Below, piece by piece: positions 16,976 through 24,364 of a DNA stretch of 64,000 bases. The translations under genes were made by a program, and so were the position numbers. The stretch comes from Halomarina salina (lineage in GTDB: Archaea; Halobacteriota; Halobacteria; Halobacteriales; Haloarculaceae). The notes beneath the pieces were generated by a model. It was not told the origin of the DNA and ran no database searches. It worked only from the letters and a program-made list of their open reading frames with translations. The stretch's first letter is position 1, and every line of letters starts with the position of its first letter. Location: assembly GCF_023074835.1 (NCBI RefSeq), contig NZ_JALLGW010000006.1, positions 35,197 through 99,196 on the forward strand. The letters run 5' to 3'.

Positions 16976-18235
16976 ATGACCGACCAGGATGAGTCTCACG
17001 ACGCGCGCGCAGGCGTCGCGTTCACCGACATCTACGTCGACGACGACATCGTCGACCGGGTGAGCGACACGCTGCGCAGCACGCGCTACGTCAAGGGGGA
17101 GCGCGTCGAGCGATTCGAGGCCGCCTTCGCCGACCGGTGTGGCACCGACCACGCCGTCGGCGTCAACAGCGGCACGGCCGCCCTCCTGCTGTCGATGCAG
17201 TCCGCCGGCATCGGCCCCGGCGACGAGGTGTTCGTCCCCGGCCACACGTTCTTCGCCAGCGTCAGCCCCGTCCTCCACCTCGGCGCGACGCCCGTCTTCG
17301 TCGACGTGGACCCGCGAACCTGCACGATGGACCCGGACGACCTCGCCGCGAAGGCCGAGCGCGCCGAGAACCCGACCGCCGTCGTCCCGGTCCACCTCTA
17401 CGGCCAGCTCGCCGATCTGGACGCGATTCTCGACGTTGCCGACGACCACGACCTCACCGTCGTCGAGGACGCGTGCCAGGCGCACTTCGCCACCCGCGAC
17501 GGCCACACGGCCGGCGCGTCCGGCGACGCCGGCGCGTTCAGCTTCTACCCCTCGAAGAACATGACCGTCGGCGGCGACGGCGGCATGCTCGTCACGGACG
17601 ACGCCGACCTGGCGACTCGCGCCCGCCGACTGCGCGACCACGGCCGCGACGAGGAGGGCGTCCACCGCGAGGTCGGCCTCAACTACCGCATGAGCGAGGT
17701 GAGTGCAGCAGTCGGCCGCGAACAGCTCGACCGCGTCCAGGAGTGGAACGACGCCCGCGCCGCCGCCGCCGCCCGGTACGACGGCCTGCTGGCGGCCGTC
17801 GACGGCGTCGAGACGCCGACCGTCGCCGACGGCGCACAGCACGTCTACCACCTCTACGTCGTCCAGGTCCCCGCCGCCGACCGCGACCCGCTGCGCGACT
17901 ACCTGGCGGCACGGGACATCGAGACGGGCGTCCACTACGAGACGCCGGCCCACCAGCACCCGGCCGTCGCCGAGCGCGTCGGCGACGTCAGCCTGCCCCG
18001 GACCGAGGCGCTCTGTGACCGCATCGTCTCGCTCCCGATGCACCCGCGCATCGCACCCGAGGACGTCGAGACGGTCTGTGCGGCCGTCGCGTCGTACTTC
18101 GAGGGAAAACAGGGAGGCGTCGCCGAGTCGGAACCGGACGACCCAGCCGACTCCGGCACGACCGAGTCCGACCCCGAGGAGCCGACCGACACCTCGCCAG
18201 CCCGCACCGACGGCGGTCGAGAGGAGTCGCAGTGA
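16976..18235 (+). CDS. DegT/DnrJ/EryC1/StrS family sugar aminotransferase
   Basis: This 419-residue PLP enzyme transfers an amino group, normally from glutamate, to a keto-sugar nucleotide. It shows the fold-type I features: GVNSGTAALLLSMQSAGIGPGDEVFVPGHTFFAS, VVEDACQAHFA (Asp that contacts the pyridine), and SFYPSKNMTVGGDGGMLVTD with the PLP-binding Lys of PSKN. LNYRMSEVSAAVGREQL is also conserved. The last 50 residues form an acidic, disordered tail (EPDDPADSGTTESDPEE) unusual for the family. Its stop overlaps the GTG start of the Gfo/Idh oxidoreductase gene by 4 bp, so the two enzymes probably act in one sugar pathway. Confidence 0.93.
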   Translation: MTDQDESHDARAGVAFTDIYVDDDIVDRVSDTLRSTRYVKGERVERFEAAFADRCGTDHAVGVNSGTAALLLSMQSAGIGPGDEVFVPGHTFFASVSPVLHLGATPVFVDVDPRTCTMDPDDLAAKAERAENPTAVVPVHLYGQLADLDAILDVADDHDLTVVEDACQAHFATRDGHTAGASGDAGAFSFYPSKNMTVGGDGGMLVTDDADLATRARRLRDHGRDEEGVHREVGLNYRMSEVSAAVGREQLDRVQEWNDARAAAAARYDGLLAAVDGVETPTVADGAQHVYHLYVVQVPAADRDPLRDYLAARDIETGVHYETPAHQHPAVAERVGDVSLPRTEALCDRIVSLPMHPRIAPEDVETVCAAVASYFEGKQGGVAESEPDDPADSGTTESDPEEPTDTSPARTDGGREESQ

Positions 18236-19272
18236 GCCGCGACTACGCCGTCATCGGGACGGGCTACTGGGGGTCGAACCACGTCCGCGTCGGAGCCGAA
18301 CTGCTCGACGAGGGTCACCTCGACTCGCTGACCATCTGCGACATCGACGAGGAGCGGGTCGTGGACCTCGCGAGCAACCACGGCGTCGACTACACCACCG
18401 ACTACGCGACGCTGGCCGACCGCGGCGTCGACGCGGCCGTCGTCGCCGCCCCCTCGCCGACCCACCGCGCCATCGCGACCGACCTGCTGGAGGCGGGGGT
18501 CGACCTGCTCGTCGAGAAACCGCTCGCGCTGTCGAGCGACGACGCGTGGGCTATCGTCGACGCCGCCGAGCGCAACGACCGCGTGCTCGCGGCGGGCCAC
18601 ATCTTCCGGTACCACCCCGCGCTCTGCGACCTGAAGCGGCGCATCGACCGCGGCGAACTCGGCGACGTCCGCTACCTCAACACGAACCGGTTCGCCTACC
18701 GCGCGCCCCGCCCCGACGCCGGCGCGCTGTTCTCGCTGGCCGTCCACGACGTCGACATCTACAGCTGGCTGCTCGACCGCGACCCCGAGCGCGTCTACTG
18801 CACGCTGGACGCGACCGTCCGCGACGGCGTCGACGAGACGGCGACGCTCACGCTCAGCTACGGCGACGGCACGACCGGCGTCGTCAACGAGTCGTGGAAC
18901 GTCCCCGTCTTCGACAAGCGCCGGGACCTCACCGTCGTCGGCACCGAACGCTCGGCGCACGTCGACTACCTCCAGAACACCGAACTCGAACTCCACGACG
19001 CGACGATGGTCCGCGACGGCGACGCGATTCACGCCCGCCAGGAGGGGAGTCGCGTCCACGAGACCGCCGCCTACGAACCGCTCCGCGCCGAGATCGAGGC
19101 GTTCCTCGAGTCGTGCGAGACACGCGAGCCACCGCGCGGGTCCGGCCGCGTCGGGGCACGGGCGGTCGAACTGCTCGAACGCGCCGCGGAGTCCGCCCGG
19201 ACGGGACAGGCCGTCGACGTCTCGCTCGGGACGCGCCGCCCCGCTGACGCCCTCGCCGAACGGTCGCGCTAG
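18232..19272 (+). CDS. Gfo/Idh/MocA family sugar-nucleotide oxidoreductase
   Basis: This 346-residue NAD(P)-dependent enzyme starts with GTG overlapping the aminotransferase stop (GTGA). The N-terminal Rossmann motif is YAVIGTGYWGSNHVRVG, followed by LTICDIDEERVVDLASNHG and the family signature LLVEKPLAL with the catalytic Lys. AGHIFRYHPALCDLKRRI and AVHDVDIYSWLL supply typical substrate-site residues. Oxidoreductases of this type (WbpB/WlbA-like) make the 3-keto-sugar nucleotide that a DegT aminotransferase then aminates. That pairing is an inference from the coupling seen here. Confidence 0.9.
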   Translation: MSRDYAVIGTGYWGSNHVRVGAELLDEGHLDSLTICDIDEERVVDLASNHGVDYTTDYATLADRGVDAAVVAAPSPTHRAIATDLLEAGVDLLVEKPLALSSDDAWAIVDAAERNDRVLAAGHIFRYHPALCDLKRRIDRGELGDVRYLNTNRFAYRAPRPDAGALFSLAVHDVDIYSWLLDRDPERVYCTLDATVRDGVDETATLTLSYGDGTTGVVNESWNVPVFDKRRDLTVVGTERSAHVDYLQNTELELHDATMVRDGDAIHARQEGSRVHETAAYEPLRAEIEAFLESCETREPPRGSGRVGARAVELLERAAESARTGQAVDVSLGTRRPADALAERSR

Positions 19273-19302
19273 CGGGTGGGTCCGACGGGATGCTATACTG
19301 TT

Positions 19303-19312
19303 AGTTGGTAGC
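19303..19312 (+). promoter_or_regulatory. AGTTGGTAGC element before a CPxCG protein gene
   Basis: This exact 10-mer recurs at 45174-45183, in both cases 40-48 bp upstream of a mini zinc-finger gene, at the position expected for a promoter element. Confidence 0.45.
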
Positions 19313-19324
19313 CTTATCGTCCAT

Positions 19325-19340
19325 CCTACAAAGTTGTAGG
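19325..19340. promoter_or_regulatory. inverted repeat CCTACAA-AG-TTGTAGG
   Basis: A perfect 7-bp inverted repeat with a 2-bp spacer ends 19 bp before the ATG at 19360. It is a candidate operator for the mini zinc-finger gene, or an RNA hairpin in its leader. Confidence 0.5.
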
Positions 19341-19359
19341 TACCGAGTTGGTGACACTA

Positions 19360-19518
19360 ATGCCCCAATGTACACACTGCAGCGGCCACATCTCCCAGCG
19401 GTTCATGACGGTCTTCGGCGACGAGAACAGCCAGGTCTACGCCTGCCCCAACTGCTCCGCGAACGCGGGTATCGCGGAGGTCGCCCGTCTCCGCGCCGGG
19501 ACGAAGTGGCAACAGTGA
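19360..19518 (+). CDS. CPxCG-type mini zinc-finger protein
   Basis: This 52-residue protein reads MPQCTHCSGHISQRFMTVF with the C-x2-C knuckle at residues 4-7, and a second knuckle CPNC at 29-32. Zinc-ribbon microproteins of under 70 residues are abundant in haloarchaea, and some influence motility and surface phenotypes. The FxTVFGD(E)NSQVYACPNC pattern matches the paralog at 45223-45399 (FVRVFGDNADEVYGCLSC), so both belong to the same family (DUF7563-like, from memory). It stands alone between the oxidoreductase gene and a convergent phosphorylase gene. Confidence 0.8.
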   Translation: MPQCTHCSGHISQRFMTVFGDENSQVYACPNCSANAGIAEVARLRAGTKWQQ

Positions 19519-19548
19519 CGACGGACGGACGATAGTCGATTCTTGTGG

Positions 19549-20304
19549 TCAGGACACCGTGACGTACGCCGACAGCGCCGCAGCCGTCGGGTCGAGTAGT
19601 TCAACCAGATTGTCCTCGCTCTCGGGCACCCAGCCGTCGGGGTCGAGGTAGTCTCCGACCTCGTGGACGGTCGCCGTCGCGACACCCCGATAGCGACAGA
19701 CCGCCCAGAGCGCCGCCGTCTCCATACACAGCGACAGCACTCCCTCGTCGCGGTAGTGACGGAGTTCGGGGAGCGTCTCCCGGTACATCGCGCTCGTCGT
19801 CCACGTCGGTCCACGAGCGGTGTCGACACCGGCGCTCGCAAGCGACTCGTCGAGCGCGTCGACGAGTGTCGGTGTCGGCGCGACCGGGTCGTCGTGGTCG
19901 AGGTAGTGGTACGAGACGCCCTCGTCTCGAATCGCGCTGGTCGGGAGGACGGCCGTCGTGGGGTCGAGGTCGGACTGGAGCGACGCACCCCCGCCGAGGT
20001 AGACGACTGCCTGCGCCCCGGAGGCGACGACGTTCTCAGTTACGATGGCCGCGACGGGCGCGCCGATACCGACCTCGTGGACCGGGACGTAGCCGACCGA
20101 GTCGGAGAGCACGAGACAGCGCTGGGAGCGCACGATGTCGACCGTCTCGACGGCACGCTCCTCGACGTGGTCGGTCAGGTGCGCCTGGAAGCCAAGCAGA
20201 ATCGCTGGCGGGAGGTCGGGAACGCCGCCGCCCTGTGCGTCGAGCGCATCCCTGGGCGAGAACAGCGCCTCTGCACCGTGTTTCTCGGGGTAGTTCGGAA
20301 TCAT
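19549..20304 (-). CDS. nucleoside phosphorylase (PNP/UDP family)
   Basis: This 251-residue enzyme cleaves nucleosides with phosphate to base plus ribose-1-phosphate. Family features are IGAPVAAIVTENVVASGAQAVVYLGGGASLQ (phosphate/ribose loop), a TSAMYRET segment, and CMETAALWAVCRYRGV, the METAAL motif that contacts ribose. Uridine phosphorylase is the nearest named relative but the base is not decidable. It sits inside the glycan island without an evident pathway link; the BMP-type nucleoside transporter at 33-38 kb and the deaminase at 5 kb would be functional partners in salvage. Confidence 0.85.
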   Translation of the reverse strand: MIPNYPEKHGAEALFSPRDALDAQGGGVPDLPPAILLGFQAHLTDHVEERAVETVDIVRSQRCLVLSDSVGYVPVHEVGIGAPVAAIVTENVVASGAQAVVYLGGGASLQSDLDPTTAVLPTSAIRDEGVSYHYLDHDDPVAPTPTLVDALDESLASAGVDTARGPTWTTSAMYRETLPELRHYRDEGVLSLCMETAALWAVCRYRGVATATVHEVGDYLDPDGWVPESEDNLVELLDPTAAALSAYVTVS

Positions 20305-20513
20305 ACACCCGTGGTCGAAACGGCCCGAGAAACCGGTTGCGGGAGTGTGCTAGGAGCGAGCACCACACACGAATGTCCGTGCGTCGTATCGGGAACACGA
20401 CGCGTTGGCGATTCCAGCGTTCGCAGAACACCGGCGACAGGTGTCGCCTCCCATCGTCGTGGGTCAGACCGTCACAGGCAGGAACCCCGATAGCCGACCA
20501 GCCGGTTGGCTGA

Positions 20514-21302
20514 TCAGTCGTGGTCGAGCCACGACGCCGTCAGGCGGATTCGGTTGCCGTCGAGGGTCGTGTACGCCGGTTCGAACGGCGGGAAGTCGAG
20601 CGCGCGGATGAGGTCGTAGGTGTCCTGCCGGACCACCGGGTCGTGACTGACGAGGCGTTTCGCGGGAATCTCCTTGCGGTCAACGAGGCTGTCCTTCGCG
20701 TGGAAGTACCGCGGGCCGTCGAACTCGTCCTGTGGCGTGCCCATGTCGTCTATCTCGCCCGAGACGATGTGCGGGAGGTACTCCTCGAACAGGTCGACGG
20801 AGGCCTCACAGACCTTCTCGTAGAGGCTTCGCGCCGTGTCCTCTTCGGTGATGGGCGCGAAGTTCCGGCCGATGACGGCCCCCGCGTCGACGTCCTCGAC
20901 CATGACGTGGAGCGTCGTCCCGTGTCGCCAGTGGTCGTCGGCGCGGGCGTTGAGGATGGAGTGGCTGAACACGTTCGACCCACGGTAGCGGGGCAGTTCT
21001 GCCTGGTGGAGGTTGAGCGCCAGGCGCTCGGGGTGGTCGAGCAGCTCCCCGTCGAGGATGTTCGGGTAGTAGACGCTGAGCAGGTAGTCGATCTCGTGCT
21101 CCAGCACGCGACGCTCCTCGTCGAGCGTCGCCACCTCGTAGCCGTACTCCAGGGCACGCTCGTGGACCGACCCGTCCCACCAGCCGTCGTGGTCGCGGGG
21201 GTAGGTGACGACGAGGTCGACGTCGACGTCGGGGTGGTCGTGGAGGCGAGCGAGGCAGGTCTCGCCCAGCGGGTGGCTACCGAAGAACGCGACGCTGGTC
21301 AT
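20514..21302 (-). CDS. formyltransferase family protein, probable sugar N-formyltransferase
   Basis: This 262-residue protein has the formyl-transferase fold with the catalytic core LNLHQAELPRYRGSNVFSHSILN, a match to the N-x-H-x(5)LPxYRG motif, and a downstream VEDVDAGAVIGRNFAPI containing the catalytic Asp. These enzymes move a formyl group from N10-formyl-tetrahydrofolate to an amine. It is too short for a canonical methionyl-tRNA formyltransferase and sits among glycan genes, so an amino-sugar nucleotide is the likely acceptor (as in ArnA/VioF-type enzymes). It is 79 bp downstream of the methyltransferase-fusion gene on the same strand. Confidence 0.82.
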   Translation of the reverse strand: MTSVAFFGSHPLGETCLARLHDHPDVDVDLVVTYPRDHDGWWDGSVHERALEYGYEVATLDEERRVLEHEIDYLLSVYYPNILDGELLDHPERLALNLHQAELPRYRGSNVFSHSILNARADDHWRHGTTLHVMVEDVDAGAVIGRNFAPITEEDTARSLYEKVCEASVDLFEEYLPHIVSGEIDDMGTPQDEFDGPRYFHAKDSLVDRKEIPAKRLVSHDPVVRQDTYDLIRALDFPPFEPAYTTLDGNRIRLTASWLDHD

Positions 21303-21381
21303 GTGCGTCCCCTCCGGGGAGACGACGGAATGACTGTCGGTTCGGTGCTGGGGAAGAACACGCTCGACGGCTGATGATCGG

Positions 21382-23286
21382 TCACTGCTCGCCCCCTGAC
21401 CCGGCGCTCGTCCCCGGCGTCCGACTGGTCGTCGCAGCGGCGGGCGTGGGCGGCGCGACGCTCGCCGGGCCGTCGACGCGTTCGCGCTCCAGTTCGAGCA
21501 GGTTCGTCAGCGCCATCAGGTGGGAGCCGACCTCGTACGCGCCCTTGAACTGCTGGTCGGGGACGTCGATGCGGCCGTCGGTAGTGACGAACCGGAGCGG
21601 GACGCCCAGGCCGCTCTCGGCGGCGAGGTCCGTCCCGCGGTCGTTCGCGCCGTCCAGCCAGCGCATCGCGCGGCCGAGTTCGGCGTCGTAGTCGCGCCGT
21701 CCCCCGGCGGCGTAGTAGTGGGCCACCGCGTTGACGAAGAACGTCTGGTGACAGGCGTAGAGGAAGTCCCAGTGCGGCCGGCGGTCGGTCCTCCCGAGTC
21801 GGCGGCGGAGTTCGAACCCCCACCGGGTCCATCGATCGGGGTCCTCCCAGACGAACGCGCCGTCCTCGCGCATCCGGTGCTCTATCGTGTAGTCGAGGAC
21901 GGCCGCGACGTTCTCCAGGTAGCCGGGGCGGTCGGTCACCTCGATGGCCCGGCAGAGCCCCCAGAGGGCGTACAGCTGGTTCTGGTGGCGACGGGTCGTC
22001 GGGTTGTCGAACGCGAACAGCGTCCCCCAGCCGTCCTGCCGGTCGACGACGCTCGCCATCCCGCGGTCGATGGCCTCGCGCACGTCCGGGGCCGGTCGGC
22101 GCTCGTAGAGGTACGTCCAGCCGTACAGCACCAGCGCGTCCTCGCTGTGGTCGAAGCCGGTGCGAGGGGCGGCGTGGTCGAACAGGTCGCGGGCGCGGTC
22201 GAGGTACCGGCCGTCGAACACGTCGCTCGCCAGCGCGAACGCGCAGGTCAGCGGCCCGAGCCCGTAGCTCGACAGCTCGTCCAGCGCCCCGTCGTCGACC
22301 TGCTCCTCGAAGTAGGTCAACTCACGGCGGAGTTTCGCGTCGTGCTCGTCGGTGCCGTGCGCCGAGACGCGCCACTGCATCGCGCCCATCAGCGCGAACG
22401 GGGCGTAGCGCCACTGCGCGTCGTCTCGCGCGGTCCAGTTCGTCGGTCGGCCCTCGGCGTCGACCTCGTAGGTCAGCTCGCGGGCGACGTGGCCCCCCTC
22501 GCCGTCGTCGAGCCAGAACCCGGCCTCCTCGGCGGGCCGGAACAGGCAGTCGAGGGCGCGCGACAGGTCGCCCTCGCGGTCGGCGGGACGGGCGCTCAGG
22601 ACGAGGTACGCGGCGTCCTCGGGCGCTCCCCGGGGCCGGCCGTCGTCACCGGGCGCGTTCAGCCGCGCCGTCGCGCGGTCGGCGTGGGCGACGAACGGCC
22701 GCTGGAGGGCGTCGGGCGCGAACGTCGCGAGCTTCGAGTGGAGCCAGTATGGGTGCTGGTAGACGAGTCGGTACTCGGCGAGCGACCAGTCCGGTTCCAG
22801 CAGGGCGCGAGCGTCGCTCGGTTCGTAGTACCGCATCCGGTACTTCCCGCCCGCCTCGTACGGCGAGCGCGGCGTCGGAATCGAGAGGACGAACCGCCCG
22901 TCGGGCGCGACGACGCGGCGCACCTCGGCGGTGAGCGCCGCGACGTCGAGGAACCGCCAGTCGTACGGCCCGACGCAGACCGCCGCGTCGAACTGGTCGT
23001 CCGGGAACGGGAGGCGCGGCGACTCGGGCGGAACCCGCTCGTAGCGCCCGACGCGGTCGCCGAGCACCGTTTCGGCGCGCTCGCTCGCGGCGTCGGCGAA
23101 GTCCACGCGGGTCACCGACTCGGCGGTCAGTCCCTCGGTGACGGTCGTCTCGCTGGCGACGTCGAGGACGTGCCCGCGCTCGCCGAACAGGTCCAGCGCC
23201 TGCTCGCGTTCGGCGTCGCGGAGGTACTGCGTGAGGGGGTCGGCGGGCGGCTGGTCGACCCAGCGCGTCAGCGTCTCCTCACGCAC
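21382..23286 (-). CDS. SAM methyltransferase domain fused to an alpha/alpha-barrel-like domain
   Basis: The product is 634 residues. Residues about 35-200 look like a class I SAM methyltransferase: HVLDVASETTVTEGL, RLPFPDDQFDAAVCVGPYDW, LTAEVRRVVAPDGRFVLSIP, followed by KYRMRYYEPSDARALL. Residues about 250-600 are helical with repeated aromatic-rich hairpins (ALVLYGWTYLYERRP, NQLYALWGLCRAIEV, DFLYACHQTFFVNAVAHYYAAGG, QFKGAYEVGSHLMALTNLLELE), resembling a six-hairpin glycosidase or epimerase barrel. The motif I Gly-rich loop is degenerate. The tail is Ser/Thr/Pro/Ala-rich. The combination suggests modification of a glycan or lipid-linked sugar. I know no named homolog. Confidence 0.75.
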   Translation of the reverse strand: MREETLTRWVDQPPADPLTQYLRDAEREQALDLFGERGHVLDVASETTVTEGLTAESVTRVDFADAASERAETVLGDRVGRYERVPPESPRLPFPDDQFDAAVCVGPYDWRFLDVAALTAEVRRVVAPDGRFVLSIPTPRSPYEAGGKYRMRYYEPSDARALLEPDWSLAEYRLVYQHPYWLHSKLATFAPDALQRPFVAHADRATARLNAPGDDGRPRGAPEDAAYLVLSARPADREGDLSRALDCLFRPAEEAGFWLDDGEGGHVARELTYEVDAEGRPTNWTARDDAQWRYAPFALMGAMQWRVSAHGTDEHDAKLRRELTYFEEQVDDGALDELSSYGLGPLTCAFALASDVFDGRYLDRARDLFDHAAPRTGFDHSEDALVLYGWTYLYERRPAPDVREAIDRGMASVVDRQDGWGTLFAFDNPTTRRHQNQLYALWGLCRAIEVTDRPGYLENVAAVLDYTIEHRMREDGAFVWEDPDRWTRWGFELRRRLGRTDRRPHWDFLYACHQTFFVNAVAHYYAAGGRRDYDAELGRAMRWLDGANDRGTDLAAESGLGVPLRFVTTDGRIDVPDQQFKGAYEVGSHLMALTNLLELERERVDGPASVAPPTPAAATTSRTPGTSAGSGGEQ

Positions 23287-23467
23287 GGCGACCCCTCCTG
23301 GGGACGGTGTGTCGCGGTGTAGTCGTGTTCATGGACGGTGTTGCCGTGGCGTCCGCATCAGTAGTCGCGACATACCTCCCACGAATACGGAGCATCGACG
23401 AGCCCACGCGAGACGAGCGGGAATCCCGAGCACGCTGGCGAGGAGTGCACCGTCTCGCCGCTGTCGG

Positions 23468-23923
23468 TCACTCCCCGGTGAGTTCGATGTCCTCGGGAAC
23501 GAGGGAGAATCCGAGCGTCCGGAAGTCGCTATCGAAGGCGAAGACGTGGTCGATGTCACGCTCCGCGGCGAGCACGCCGGTCGTGTGGTCGACGAACGAA
23601 ATTTGCTGGTCGTCGTACCGCTCGAACTGCTCGGCTGCGGCCTCGAACGTCGGTCGCCCGACGGGGAGACGGTTGATACTGTCCGACCCTCTGATAGCGC
23701 GAAGCGCCCTCGTGGCGACGCTGTGGCCCAGTTTGTACAGCGCCAGTGTCGCGAACTCCGAGAGAACGGACTGGGACGTGTACATCGGTCGGTACGGAAC
23801 GTCGCCGGACCGAATCCCATCGAACAGGCGGGTCGCCTCGTCGTGGTGTGCGTCGTCCTCGTCGGCCCGCGCGTAGAACGCCCCGGTATCGACGAATATC
23901 GGCGTCGCGCCGTCACGGCTCAC
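23468..23923 (-). CDS. PIN-domain RNase toxin (VapC-type)
   Basis: This 151-residue PIN protein starts with GTG, overlapping the stop of the upstream HTH gene (GTGA). Acidic residues for Mg-dependent RNase activity are visible: Asp in IFVDTGAFYAR, Glu in SVLSEFATLAL, Asp in SFVDHTTGVLAAE and Asp in FAFDSDFRTLG. The quartet is complete. Coupling to a DNA-binding partner marks a type II toxin-antitoxin module. It lies between the methyltransferase fusion and the flippase, so it may stabilise the glycan island. Confidence 0.85.
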   Translation of the reverse strand: MSRDGATPIFVDTGAFYARADEDDAHHDEATRLFDGIRSGDVPYRPMYTSQSVLSEFATLALYKLGHSVATRALRAIRGSDSINRLPVGRPTFEAAAEQFERYDDQQISFVDHTTGVLAAERDIDHVFAFDSDFRTLGFSLVPEDIELTGE

Positions 23924-24276
23924 GCCGACCGCTCACCGTAGAGGACGGCGTCGACGTTCTCCGAGACGTCCGACTCGCCCGACGCTCCCGGTTCGAACGA
24001 CCAGAACGGATCATTCGGGTCGACAGCGTGTGCCGACTCGGTCCCGTCAATTCTCCACCAGACGACCCGACCGGCCGTCTTTCGACTGGCGAGGTGCCCC
24101 TGCTCTTCGAGCGTCCGGAGCTTCCGGCGGGCGGTCTCCCGGGAACAGTCGAGTGTCTCCGCAACGTCACCGGACGTGACGACCGGACCGTCGACAGTGG
24201 CGAAGACACCGAGCACGTCGTCGAGCGTGACGCTCTCGGCGTAACGGCCGGTGTCGTCGCGCTCGTCCTTGCTCAT
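23920..24276 (-). CDS. winged-helix antitoxin-like regulator partnered with PIN toxin
   Basis: This 118-residue protein starts at ATG 24276 (MSKDERDDTGRYAESVTLDDVLGVF). Residues about 17-75 form a winged helix: VVTSGDVAETLDCSRETARRKLRTLEEQGHLASRKTAGRVVWWRI. The C-terminal part is acidic and probably wraps the toxin (FWSFEPGASGESDVSENVDAVLYGERSA). The 4-bp overlap with the PIN gene and its position upstream fit an antitoxin that also represses the pair. The frame stays open to 24528 without a plausible start. Confidence 0.8.
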   Translation of the reverse strand: MSKDERDDTGRYAESVTLDDVLGVFATVDGPVVTSGDVAETLDCSRETARRKLRTLEEQGHLASRKTAGRVVWWRIDGTESAHAVDPNDPFWSFEPGASGESDVSENVDAVLYGERSA

Positions 24277-24364
24277 AGAGGAACCGAACAGCCGCTGGCA
24301 GATAGCTCCTGTGGTGAACCCAACACGGGTACACCACACCGAGTGCGTTCCACACCGGATGCGG

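Noticed and set aside
21520..23322. 600-codon plus-strand frame
   Set aside because: Arg/Val/Pro-rich shadow of the methyltransferase-fusion gene, with no domain-like pattern. Such long antisense frames are common in GC-rich DNA.
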